Below, in pieces: positions 1 to 13,790 of a stretch of 64,000 nt of DNA. Origin of the DNA: Opisthorchis felineus (lineage: Eukaryota > Platyhelminthes > Trematoda > Opisthorchiida > Opisthorchiidae); assembly GCA_004794785.1 (NCBI GenBank), contig SJOL01009489.1, forward strand, positions 751,662 through 815,661, in the 5' to 3' direction. The translations under genes and the position numbers were made by a program. The number at the start of each line of letters is the position of its first letter. The stretch's first letter is position 1. The notes below the pieces were generated by a model, which saw nothing but the letters and a program-made list of their open reading frames with translations, did not search any database and had not been told where the DNA came from.

Positions 1-265
1 TCAAAAGAAATACATACTTTCTTATAGATGGACAATACAATTGGTAAAAATTTCGAATATTACGCCCAACTTCTGAGCCCCCAACAAGAAAAAAGATGAC
101 CGGTTTAGCGTTAATTCTCATTGCTTTTGATCTATTACTTGTGACGAATATCTCTGGACCCGATATTCTGTTTACGTATTTCCTATAGTTGAAAGGCAAA
201 AAAGTGGAACCAGGCCCTTACTACAAAAGTGCTAGTAATGGTGTTGCCCATGGGGACCGTAGAAC

Positions 266-470
266 TGAGCTCGAGAGAGCTCAGTGGTTAAGGCGCGGAC
301 TTATTAACCCGAATGTCCGTGCTTCGAACCCAACCTCGGCATCCAGACTTCTCCCGTCTAGGCTTGGGTAACCTGAAGGTATCTCAGCCCTCATGTTTCC
401 TTTGGGTGGCATGGCAGATAAACACCAGAAGGGTGTTATAGCTGAACGATTACTATTATTATTATTTTCA
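266..470 (+). repeat. tRNA-like SINE, copy 1
   Basis: The head reads like a tRNA-type pol III promoter: box A around agctcagtggttaaggcgc and box B around gcttcgaaccc. A conserved body follows (tctaggcttggg, then tatctcagccctc, then gggtggcatggcag, then gggtgttatagctgaacgatt) and a (tta)n tail. The same order of modules recurs at ten other places in the window on both strands. Confidence 0.85.
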
Positions 471-509
471 CTGTAGAACCGTAAAACTCGGATGAAAGTT
501 ACGTCCTAA

Positions 510-3184
<2,675 letters not shown>

Positions 3185-3681
3185 AGCAGATTTTATTTCA
3201 AACTGTACCAGTTCTTTCTCGCTTGACTTCCTATGCATTACACTGTCGATTTAACTCAGATCACCTGTACACTATTCATGAGTACATGACGTTTTTGTTC
3301 ACAATCTCCTGGAGGTCAGAATAGAATAGAATCCAGCGGACACTTTACATCAGCCATTGACAACATCACTTTTAAGCCACTCAGTGTGAATTAGATCGGT
3401 GTAAGATTTACAATGGGAGTATTTTTGGTGGCTGATGCTTGTCGGCATTGGGTGACGGTTACTCAGATGACAAAGTCAGTACTTTGTAGCACATATTAGT
3501 GGGATTGCATTTCCTCCGTAGGGATAGTCCCCTTAGAAAGAACGTCCACTGCACAGCAAAGCAACCTGTTTTTCACTATCAAGCCGGTTTTAGGGAAGCC
3601 ACTAAGCACAAAATGACGATAGGCCGGAGGGCAACGTGTGTTGAAATATTGGTTGGAAAATCGTCAAAGTAGATCACGCTA

Positions 3682-3871
3682 GCTCAAGTGGCTCAAGTGG
3701 TTAGAGCGCAGATTTACTGACCAGAAGGTCCGTAGTTCGAACTCGACCTCTGCATCTAGACTTTCCTTGTCTAGGCTTGGGCAACCTGGCAGTATCTCAG
3801 CCCTCGTGCTTCCTTCGGGTGGCATGGCAGCTAGGCACAGAAAGGATGCTACAGCTGAGCGATTTTTTTAG
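3682..3871 (+). repeat. tRNA-like SINE, copy 2
   Basis: Same family as 266-470. Box A is near tggctcaagtggttagagcgc and box B near gtagttcgaactc. The conserved 3' end is ggatgctacagctgagcgatt, followed by a T run. It lies just downstream of the fezf 3' end and abuts the non-LTR tail at 3.94 kb. Confidence 0.85.
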
Positions 3872-3934
3872 CTCAATTTTCAGCGGACCAGATGGACAGG
3901 AAAGAAGCTTCAGGAACTGCTATCTGCTTTACTC

Positions 3935-3937
3935 GGC

Positions 3938-3991
<54 letters not shown>

Positions 3992-4420
3992 CCATCATCA
4001 TCGTCATCATCATCAGACACAGCAACATCAGTGTTGACACTGATGCTCCACTGACATATAACTTCAAAGTCTGTTTAATTGTACTAAAGGCCTTAAAATA
4101 AACAAGGAGAGAAAACGGTGAGTGAGGAAGGAACCTGGTGCTGGCCTATTGCAAGCATTGTGAGTTTCCTTCACCTCTAAGCGGTCAGCCAGATAATCTG
4201 GAAAGAAACTGACGGCACTATGCTACTGATTTCGATCAGCCGCGATTTATTGCAATCTCCCGGCAACAGAAGGCCGGACGTCACAGGGGTTTCAGTCCGG
4301 AAGGCGGACCACACCAACAGCACCTAAACCCTTCGTAATCTCCATCACATAAAGTGGCGACACCTATCTAGTTTTAGAACACCGTGCCAACCCAGGAATG
4401 ATCGACAGTGACTTTCAGTC
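3935..4420 (-). mobile_element. 3' end of a non-LTR retrotransposon (RT C-terminus and 3' UTR)
   Basis: On the minus strand the first part translates, with stops, into the C-terminal region that follows the RT domain in fluke endonuclease/RT elements (a short peptide ending CRQFLSRL is still readable near 4200). A non-coding 3' part follows, then the triplet tail at 3941-4014. The segment around cagtgttgacactgatgctccac is shared with 63.62-63.65 kb, so both are copies of one family. It is truncated at the 5' side and not functional. Confidence 0.65.
3941..4014 (+). repeat. (CAT)n microsatellite, tail of a minus-strand non-LTR element
   Basis: About 24 near-perfect CAT units. Read on the minus strand it is an (ATG)n tail directly following the 3' end of a reverse-transcriptase element (4015-4420). 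The poly-His, poly-Ile and poly-Met open frames across it are artefacts of the triplet repeat. Confidence 0.9.
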
Positions 4421-7379
4421 AAGAGCGAGCTGTTTTTTGATAAAAAGGCTGTCAAATCACAAACCTCGATTTCACATAGTTCTGATACTAACGTAAGCTA
4501 ATGATGAACTCAGACGTTGAAACACACACGTGATGGAATACCGAGAGCCCTGGTTCGACGTTCCGTCAGTCACTTATGATCGTGAACTTGAAGTGCATCC
4601 ATTAACCGGCTTTTGATCAGCACTGATATCAATACGAGTAGGGCGAACCGATATGAGTATGACATCTATTAGTTCCAGAGAAGAAAGCTGTTAGAACATG
4701 GGTAAAAGTCTCAGCAATTATAGCAGTATAATTTTTACCACTGCGTGCGACCACACGCAGTGGCACGTGTGCAATATTTACATAAGGTATTGGACACCTC
4801 GTATTACACTTGAAGCTTCCAGAGAGCGTACGAGAAGTGGGAAATAGTTTCGGCAAAAAAGTCCGTTGCTGATCTAACATTTTATTCGACTTTAGGATAA
4901 ACACTGGTCTTGAGAAACAATTCAATGTCTTAACACACACGCATATGGTGTAAAATGCTCAATCCACAGCTGAGTTCAATACGGCTGGACAACTTGAGCT
5001 TCAAACTTTTATTTTGGTAAGCTCTGTTCACCTATATGGGATGCGTCAGCTGGGCAGCCGATACTGAGCATCAGAGAGCTGGCAGTTGGTGGAATTCTCC
5101 TTTATATCCCTGTTTCTCGATCAGGATCTCAAAAATACAAGCGAATTAGTTCATATCAGAGAAGTGTTCGTCCTATGGAGAGAAGAACAGCCTTATACTT
5201 GTGGTTGCCAAGCACAGTAGTGGGGACGTATTAGAGAGGTAATCGTTACACGGAGGATCATTAGAAAGAGGAATATGTCTGAGGGACTGTGTGAGGTTGG
5301 CAGTCGCAAGGAAACCCTTGAAATGTCGTACGCGGTGCTCTTACGCCAGTCTGCAGTCCGGTCTGCAGTCCGGTCTGCAGATGACGTTTATGTGCCTGAA
5401 GGATGAAGCGGCATTAACCTGATGTTGAAGAGATACCTCGTTAGTCCCAAAGAGTACTGGACACTCAGACCTGAGTGTGAAGCGATCAAGTCTGACAGGA
5501 AAAGAAAGCTGTAGGAAAAGCATTGCGACTACTTCAAAAATATATGTTCAGCATCTTGGAAGACAACATTTTAGCCTCAAGTTTTTTCCTGTAGACAATT
5601 CGTACTATTTCCCAAAGGCAAATGAGAAGAAGCTATTGACGCAGTAACTTCGAGATTTGTTGTCGAAAATATAGTTTAATTGGACTGAAACGACTTCGCG
5701 TTTCTTCATTATGTAAAGATAACTAGTAGGCCAAATAGCGGGCGGTTAGAATTTGGCCTTGTTATAAAAGCACGTCCAGAAAAATGCACGGCAAAGTCAT
5801 AGTAAATGGGAATTTTAACTGTTGATAAAAACTAGATGAGAATTTTCAATGATAGAGTATGTTGTTCAGGATAATAGGCCAATTGCGATTGAATCAAGTC
5901 AAACAGCTTTGTTAGATGGAATAGAATTGTATACGGTCGGTCTATAAAAAATGAAATGTAGGATCGAATGCTTCTCTGCACACTAAAAGAATATTGATAC
6001 TGCAGAGTAACCTGCTAGAAAAATTTGGAATGAAAAGATGCCACAAGATTTTTGGCAATTCACCGAAATACTGGTAGTTCTGGTGCAATGACTGGTCGTA
6101 GTCCAGGTGGCTGTTGATTTGTTCGCCGAGCTTGGTAACTTGCCTTCAGACGTTTCGCCATCATCCGCGTACTGACGACATCTACAAGATTGGTGAAGAA
6201 ACATCTGTAAGTAAATTTCCAAGCTCGGAGAAGAGATCAGCAACCATCTAAACTAAAACCAACTGGTACGGGTGTCCTCCAAGACATGTTCCTATACACG
6301 CTGTCCAAAGACTGCGAGCAGTCATTAGCTATATGCCCAAACCATTATTGGGATCCACAGGCATCATCATGGAACAACATGAACACCGAAAATGTTTCAG
6401 ACACTGTTCATAGGTGAAGTGATCTTTTGTTTCGGGGGAAGAAAATTCTTACGAATTTTGACAAAAACGAATCCAAGTACGGTTGACACCGGGATTGTGT
6501 CTCGTGGTCCAAAGATATAGGTAGTTCTTTGATAATGTCGGTCTTTTGAATCTGGTGTGAAGCATTCTCCAAAGACCGACATCATAAAGTCTTGACAGTT
6601 TGGATACGAGTGTTGTCTGACATTTGCCTGCTCTAAGTGTGACCCAGTTTGACCCGTAACACGACAGTCTTATGTAACACCCATGATAGTTCTTTTCTTA
6701 TATCACCAAGCAATAATCTGTGCTCCATTTTGGTTGGTCTTAGCGCATTCTTTGTCCATTTTACATGATTTGAGGAAGCAAAACATCACATTCGTGACCT
6801 TCGTGGTGGTCAACTGATTTACTTTCCTGGATGGTTTCGTCTTCTCCGATGCCAGTATCATTAACAGCGCGGAAGTAAATATCACTACAATCTTCTCTGC
6901 TTCCCTGCAGCATGTGTAACTGTGGAAACCATATGTCTCGTAGGTGAGGGACACCTAGAGATGGTGAACCTTGACCAATGTTTATGGAAGACAAAAAGAT
7001 CACCTATTTGACCGTCTTTGTCTCGCGATGATTGCAGCCCACCGTGAGTACATCAGATCAAACTAATCCGTAGACATTGTCGACTATTACCAATACGAAC
7101 TGACCTCAACAAAAAGTCTCGGTGTGATAGGCCTGGCAATTCAAACTCCCCAGTGGAATGCAGTCCTGTCCAGTTCAACCTTCCACCCACAAGACTGTCG
7201 AATGACTGGTTACCTGAGTTTGATCACTGACAGTATAATGTCACCAGTACGTGCACCGTAAGCAGTAAAGCTCTCAGGTTAAGTGCCTTTAGGAAATTCT
7301 CCTCAACTGAAAATCCACGTCACATGAAACAATGCACAAAATGGCAGTAAAACCTGAACCTTCGACTGATACACTCATG
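4421..7379. other. Intergenic DNA, no gene recognised
   Basis: Only scattered short open frames without domain, codon bias or splice context. A segment at about 6100-6190 (minus strand) shares the module read as 'accaagctcggcgaacaaatcaacagcc' with 23.76-23.85 kb, indicating one more dispersed repeat. Confidence 0.5.
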
Positions 7380-7735
7380 CGCATACCAATGTGGTTTCCA
7401 CGGGAGACTCACTCAGAACCCTCGAATATCGCGCCAACTGAAACATGAGGCGGCCTGGTGCAACACATTCATTTGCTTAAGAACATTGTAAACGAGGGTT
7501 TCAGCTGGGTTCCAGGTGAGTCTCCCGTCAAATCCAAACGGGTATGCAAATTAGTGTATTTCGCTAAGTTCGTGCAATTTGGGTTCAATTAGAACATAAG
7601 ATTGGCAGAAACTCGGGGAATGCGCCTACCTGATGAGCCCTAAGAAGGTCGAAACCGGTCGTGGACTATCAAAGAGTTTTTGGCAATCGTATGAGTAGTG
7701 TATTACGTCTATACAAAACGTGGACCTGTTTAACA
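7380..7735 (+). repeat. Small repeat with hammerhead-like core, copy A
   Basis: One near-complete unit of a roughly 300-350 bp repeat. Modules in order: caactgaaacatgaggcggcctgg, then ttcagctgggttccaggtgagtctcc, then a tgcaatttgggttca block, then the ribozyme-like core (7630-7670), then atgagtagtgtattacgtct. Units in the same circular order, cut at different points, occur at 25.7, 27.4, 27.9, 45.8-46.2, 54.3 and 57.0 kb. No protein is encoded. Confidence 0.75.
7612..7690 (+). ncRNA. Hammerhead-ribozyme-like core in repeat copy A
   Basis: CTGATGAG (7630-7637) is followed by a short hairpin and CGAAAC (7650-7655), the invariant strands of a hammerhead. In the less diverged copies the hairpin is GCCC-loop-GGGC, matching stem II. 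A possible cleavage triplet (GTC in other copies, mutated to ATC here) follows at 7668-7670. Stem III would be short and stem I has an internal loop, which resembles the minimal type I ribozymes of flatworm repeats. Activity is not shown, and this copy has mutations in stems II and III. Confidence 0.42.
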
Positions 7736-9420
7736 AATTTGCACGAATGAACGTACTCTATCCACAAATTCATACTATTCGCACGCATAACATGAAGTAG
7801 GCACTTAAGCTAAATTGCTTCATGTTTCTGTCTTCACAAACTATTCAGTTTGTTTTGAATGCCAAACCATTGGAAGCATGTCAGTTGGATATGGAATCTT
7901 TAAATATACCCGTTAGGGAAGTTACTGGTTCACAGTATATAATGAAAACCCAACAGTGGGCAGAAAGATACTGTTTCTGTGGTCGCTTCAACTTGCCAAA
8001 GTTTTTCGCATAACATGCATTGGTAAGTAAGCTTAGCGCTTGAATAGACCCCGTTGTTTATGACGGTGGTTCAAGTTAGCCGATTTCAGTACCAGGCTGC
8101 ATGCCTTCCTAGAAGTCCTGACATGGTTCACGAACTCTTGGCAATGCTGCTGTCTTCCTCATGTACATACTTTGACGGAGCCAGCTGAGTCCTTAAGGTT
8201 GGTGAACTAATGAGCGAAAAACCCTACTGCCAACTGAATACACTTTTCCTATCATGATGTCTCAGACATGTTAACTGGATTAATCAAAACTGGGTTATCC
8301 ACCATGTTATTCTCCTCTTTTGAGAGGGATGCAATCCACAAGCAGTACACTTGCATGAACAGATCATCCCCAGTTAGGCCCTAGAAGATCGATGGTAGGT
8401 CACGTGGTCTTCAGAACTCCGTCCTCCACTCAAGGTAGCTAACATTACCCTTTCTGAAAGTAAAGCTTATGATCAGGGCAATTACAGGACGGTCATAGCC
8501 ACTAAACTCTTCAGATGACCCATCCTTAAGGCTTTTTGAATTGGTCAGTATAAAGATGACATTTGTATTGAGTGTATACGATTGTCTACACTCAACCTAG
8601 TTTGGAAGCTGAGTCTGGACAGTTGGGAAAGCGATTGTCGTACAATCGCTTCGCATCACCCATCTGTTTCTAAGCCCAGTTGTTCCTGGTCATGATAGTC
8701 GAATAGTGCGGTGTTTATCACTGATTTCTGATCGACGTGAACGAACAACAACAACATAAACTAGAACAACACCTTCCATCCTAATGAATGAACACGCGTT
8801 CGATATTTTCAGCATGTATCCAACCGCTTTATTCAACTTGTTTTCACTAATATATTGAAGTATCACGTATTTCCATAGATTCAGCCAGATACTCGTGGTA
8901 CTCAACTATCAAGGGACTACGTTCCCTACCTTTTGTACGTGTACGCCACATGCGATCACTCCCCAGCCCAGCTAGTTGCCACGATCCACTCGTGTCACGC
9001 ACCAAAACAGTTGTTCGTCACACTTCATACCACTCCCTCACTTCTATCAAACAACCACCGATCACGCTGTTTAATTAGTTCTGTCGACTGACCACTCTTG
9101 ACTGAGATCACTGAGCGTGTAGAAAAATAGCCACCTCTCCACTTCTTACCGGTCTAGAGAGCAGTACAGGCCATGCGCTCGCATCCAAACCCGGATATTG
9201 CCCCTTTCCGTTGCTCGTCCGTGTTCTTGTTGTTGTTGTTCCCATGTCAGTCACTCCTATTGCTTCGCTTAGGAGGACGGACCTTAATTCTGAAGTGGTA
9301 CTTGGTTGGGAGTGACGACGGTTAATTTTTCCTCCATGCGCGTTCACGCAAAAAAACCTGACCAACTCGAGAGACAGTTGATGCTGTCTGCTGCACCCGG
9401 TAGATTTCTTGTTGTGGCAC
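7736..9420. other. Intergenic DNA, no gene recognised
   Basis: No coding region, RNA gene or clear repeat seen. Short open frames lack any family resemblance. Confidence 0.45.
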
Positions 9421-9429
9421 TATCCGTGG

Positions 9430-9466
9430 ACGCGCGCGCACGCACGCACACACGCACGCACACACG

Positions 9467-9498
<32 letters not shown>
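9430..9498 (+). repeat. (CA)n/(CG)n microsatellite
   Basis: Alternating purine-pyrimidine tract: CGCGCG grading through CACG blocks into a pure CA run. Open frames crossing it (Thr-His and Cys-Val repeats) are products of the repeat. Confidence 0.92.
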
Positions 9499-9502
<4 letters not shown>

Positions 9503-11640
9503 CCGGTCACTAGGCTAGCCCCTTTCGAGTGCCTCTTCAACAGTTATTCGCCCATGTATGTCCACATTGTTTGGATAAATTGTATGTGCCTAAAACGACT
9601 TGAGCTCAAGTGTGAACTGGTGTACTGGCGGATATTAATGAATTCGCTTAACAGTTGTTAACGGGAGTTGATGACCATCATATACGGACTACGCATCTTA
9701 CAGTTATGACCTGTAAACTCAACTACAATGCATCCAGTCGCTATTCAACGGTAAATGGCTGTGTTTTAAGGGTGCACTGCGGCTAGTAGCGATGGCGTTA
9801 CAAGCGCACTGCATCCCGCTGAGTTTTAGATTACATCAACTCACTGTTTGCTGGAAACAACACAATAAACAGTGGAGAGTTTGCCCGGCAAATGAAGTCA
9901 GTCTATTCAGTATTCAGAATCTCGTACTGTCGATAGAGTATAAAACACATTTGAGTATGCTGAAGTCAGCTATTGAGAATCGTCTGAAAATATGCTTTAA
10001 ATGCCAGGTAAGTCGAAGTGTTACTGTGACTCTGGCGACCTCCCTCCCCAACCTAATTGAGTTTAAATAACCATGAAAGCCCGCCTTCTGTACTGTCAAT
10101 ACGCCTTATTCAACGCGATCAAACAACTGTTACGGATAGACACTGCGTTTATTCAGCCGCCCTAATCGGTGCACGGTGTGCGAAACGCCTACTGATGTGC
10201 TTCAACTTTCTTCGTTCCCATCCGAATGGGGGAGGGGTATTTGAATATTCCCAGTGCACTCAGTGGCACAGTTGTTCACTGAATGCTTAACGATTTTCGA
10301 CATAATATTTACAAACATTACACTGCTCACTAAGTGTACGGGAAAAGCTAACAAGAACATCCATTTTCCCGAAGGACTGCCGATCGTGAGCTGCATTCGC
10401 TTTGACTAATGCTCAGAGATAAAACCAGTAAAGTTGAAAGACTCTTCATCACGATTTCCAATTGTCGGAGAAGGATGCTGCTGATGGGGCTAAAGCAGCT
10501 GTTTTTGTTTAACTAAAGGATGATGAATAGGTCCTCATTCGGTTGGCGTAACACTGAACGCATGAAGACGAAACGTGCCCCATCAAAACTGACAATGATC
10601 ATTTTCCATAGCGATAAATCTAGGTATTTGTCACAAAAACGTCTTGGTAAAGCGAATTGTAGGCCACTGGAAAATGTCTGACTGGAGTGCGAATGTCTCG
10701 GATTCCACATGTTCTCTCAATATGAATTTAATTAACGAGTTTTTCCGGGTTGAGTTAGAAAAAATAAATTATGTACAGTGCCCGATGAAGTGTCGGAGGG
10801 TCTAGTGGGAATTCGTGAATCCATTTTACAGAAAAAGAATTTCTCCTAGGTAAATACTTCCTGATGGATTTCTAGATCAGGCTGGTCTGCGGTCACGTCC
10901 CTCCAACAGATCACGACCAGGTTCACCTTTCTTGTGTCTCATCAGTTGCATTAAGTCCACTAGTTTTCGTTGACCCTATTTTCTACTTGGACACTAAATT
11001 GTGTGTAAGTTGCAAAATAAATTTATTTGCAAATCAATTTGGTGTTAACGGGAGACTCACCTGGATTGTGTTGCTATATTTGTCAACGTAATATTGCGCA
11101 CAAATGATGCCACATTTTTTAGTTGGCATAATCGAAGTGCATCTTAAATTAATTTACCAGTATTCCTCTCCCCTTGAAAAGTCAGAGAGCTGCCAGGTCA
11201 AATAAGCTTCCATCAGCACAACATATTAAGCTAATGAATTTTTGCGCCTTTCACAAAGTAAAAAACTAACTTAGGAACACGAACACCTTCGAAACAAGTG
11301 GTACGAAACAGTCATCCTGTTCCTGTTCAAAAAGCTTGTACAACGCGATTGTTCCAGCCATAGAGGTATCAACCTGAGAACACGCACACTAATAACAGGG
11401 TCGGCGACTTGCGGTCAAGACCGGGTTGCGAGTGTTTCAAGGCTGTGTCAGGATCGTATAAAAGCTGATGAGGAGCTCGTTTCTCGTGCGGTCCGGGTCT
11501 CTGCGACGTAATGTTGAACGCGTCTGGTGATTCTTAACCACGGCAAGGATAGCGCTTAGTGTGCAGAAGCCATCGCACTCCGGAATGTTTGCAAGTGAGC
11601 TTTTGCTGTCGTTTAGTGTCTTGCAGTTGCACAGGACGCA
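9499..11640. other. Intergenic DNA, no gene recognised
   Basis: Nothing beyond short unsupported open frames. A fragment at about 11040-11070 (ggtgttaacgggagactcacctgg) resembles the end module of the hammerhead-like repeat. Confidence 0.4.
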
Positions 11641-13790
11641 TCGGTGGACGAACATAATCTAACAAGACAGACGCTAGAGTACTCTCCCGGTCGTGATTGT
11701 CGTTCCTTCATGGAATTTGAATCAAAATTGCGAGAAATCCAGCGGTTAACGGGCTCAGGTTGCGCCCGCCGATATAGTTTACCGGCGTCTACATATGAAC
11801 AGGAGTCCGGTGAAGTGCTTGCACAATCTGTCGGTTATGAGTTCATGGTCTACAAGCGTGTACACACCCGATCACACTGGAGCGCTAACAAGCAAGGTCG
11901 GTATGTTGATAGTCGTCCGCATAATCACCCAGGTACACCGATTTCGACTGCCGGTCATTTATGCGGGTAGTTCACCGAGACAGTCGCTTTGTACTAGCTA
12001 GTTTTAACATGCGGCGTCCGCGTGACCTACGAAGCTCCGACTGGCGAGTGTACACCAGTAACCACCATTTAGATGAAAAACAGTAAGAGGTTGTTTTTGG
12101 TTTGTTGAGGTGTTTTGAGTGGCCCACGGAGATCCGTGACTATGTCCGGAAAAACTATGGAATTGACTTGACAGATGATGATGTTCGGGTCCTGCACGAT
12201 AAACTGCGCCGCTTGGGCAATTCTGTTTGTGATTTGCCGGGTATCCGAGAGGCCTTGCGCACATTCGGGCCCATAGCAATGTCCGTTTTTTGATGATGGC
12301 AATTTGAATGCTTTGTCGTTCAATTCGGTGTGGCTGCACAGTTTGTTTGCGAAGTACAGTGATATTGTGCAAGCTGATTCAGCGTATCAGTGTAAGAGGT
12401 GGCTACCACCCGTGGCATACGGTAATCAACGATTGCAGTGTTGTTGGTTATAGTGTGTTTTACGCCTTTATCCTTAGTCAGTCACAAGAATGTCGTGTTA
12501 TAGCTGTTGAAGATTTTGTGCGAATGGTGTCCTCCGTGAATGTTGTTAGAACGCTTGTCGTAGACAAGAATGGGTCACAATTGAGTAGTCTGAAGGCACC
12601 AATGCCAAGCGCAGCTATCATTTTTTTGTTCTTTCCACGTCACAAAAAGTTCCAGAGTCAGAATTAATAAGCTTAGAGAAGTGACTCTCTCGGATAAAGA
12701 ATTTTTCCTTGCCTGTTTAGAGCGAATGGTACACTGCATAGAAGTGAGTCTATGCCACCAGGATCAGAAGCCTTAACCAGGAATACTGGTCCCACCCCCG
12801 TGAGCACTGGATGCCCGACCTGAGAACCTGGGCGAAGCATGCTCGGAAGCATACCGTCACCCTTGGTAATGAAACAATGAACCGAATCGAATCAGTTAAT
12901 AGGTGCATTAAGTGGGAACCAACTGAGTCTCCTCGTTGCTCACCTGTGTTCAAACCATTATCAACAGGAATGAGCGATTGGAAGCAAAATAGAGAAGGCT
13001 CGTTGATGTTCCACTGGTGTGTAGCCGACCGGAAAATGCGACTCTATCGTCTCATTTGAAGTGTTCGGGCCGGCTGACGCCATTCGCCCAGGAATGGGTC
13101 TGTCGCAACCATAGTAAAAGTGTTAAGCTGGCCCACAGACCGCAGCTGACAGCGATAAGCTTCAATTTAGATAGCCAATAAAATGCTCGTGTTAATTTAC
13201 GAGCTGTTGTTTATTGCCATATTGCCAAATGGCCGTTGCCGCTGAATACTACAGACAGTCACTGGTTCCGTTGGTTGAGTCCAACAAGTGGGTGTTGCCA
13301 CTGAGCGACGTTCAAGCGTTATCTACCGATGCTGAGCCTAGGTTGTTAGTACAGGCTGCCCCAAAAGGCAAGTCATCTAAACTGAGTGTTGCTCAAAAGA
13401 CTTCATAGGATATTTGCTAGGTGACTGTCCGTCTGGGTTCGTCTGACTTTGATGCATGTTGTCGTTTCTTGAAAACATTTGCCGATCGGGTTTGCACAGA
13501 TCGTGTCAAGGGAGCTACTACAGTAGAAATGCAGAACGCGGCATCCACACCTTTGATTGTCTGTGATTACAGGATTCCCTCCGTAGCCTTTGAAACGGCT
13601 GTGAGGTGCAACGACCAGTCCAGCAACTCCAACACCACCACACGCAGGCGAGCCCGAAAGGGCCCTCTTCTGATATATGTGGACAAAAGTAGCCAATGGT
13701 GTCACACATTGAAGCTGATGTCTGCGGTGTCTGCAATTCGTCCGAGTGCGTCTGTAAGGCGTGGATGGTAGACTGAGTACAGTGCGACCA
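11640..13790 (+). pseudogene. Degenerate MULE/ZSWIM-type transposase
   Basis: Pieces of one protein are read in order across changing frames. At 11700-11966: FMEFESKLREIQRLTG and YEFMVYKRVHTRSHW with ANKQGRYVDSR, an N-terminal DNA-binding region. At 12027-12083: DWRVYTSNHHLDE, then an in-frame stop. At 12102-12290: an intact helical stretch starting FEWPTEIRDYV. A frame change in a T run at 12286-12291 leads to the DDG(N)LNALSF...LFAKYSDIVQADSAY strand of a MULE transposase core. At 12430-12660: VFYAFILSQSQE, VVDKNGSQLSSLKAPMP and HKKF, matching the FAFV...VVDKD...P.A...HV.K core pattern. At 12750-12960: REHWMP and TLGNETMNRIESVNRCIK, the NRIES signature. Several frameshifts and stops make it a pseudogene unless introns are hidden. 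No clear SWIM CxC/CxH pair or terminal inverted repeats were found by eye. Confidence 0.68.

Noticed and set aside
266..345. Possible functional tRNA gene
   Set aside because: Has A- and B-box-like sequence but no clover-leaf with a 7-bp acceptor stem, and the same head recurs in a multi-copy SINE.
189..371. 60-codon plus-strand frame
   Set aside because: Lies over the head of a tRNA-like SINE.
3777..4101. Open frames with poly-His, poly-Ile and poly-Met runs
   Set aside because: They are the three readings of a (CAT)n microsatellite that forms a retroelement tail; no gene context.
9306..9540. Open frames with Thr-His and Cys-Val repeats on both strands
   Set aside because: Products of the (CA)n/(CG)n tract.
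13403..13736. Minus-strand frames of 72-100 codons
   Set aside because: Antisense to the end of the transposase relic; no family resemblance.
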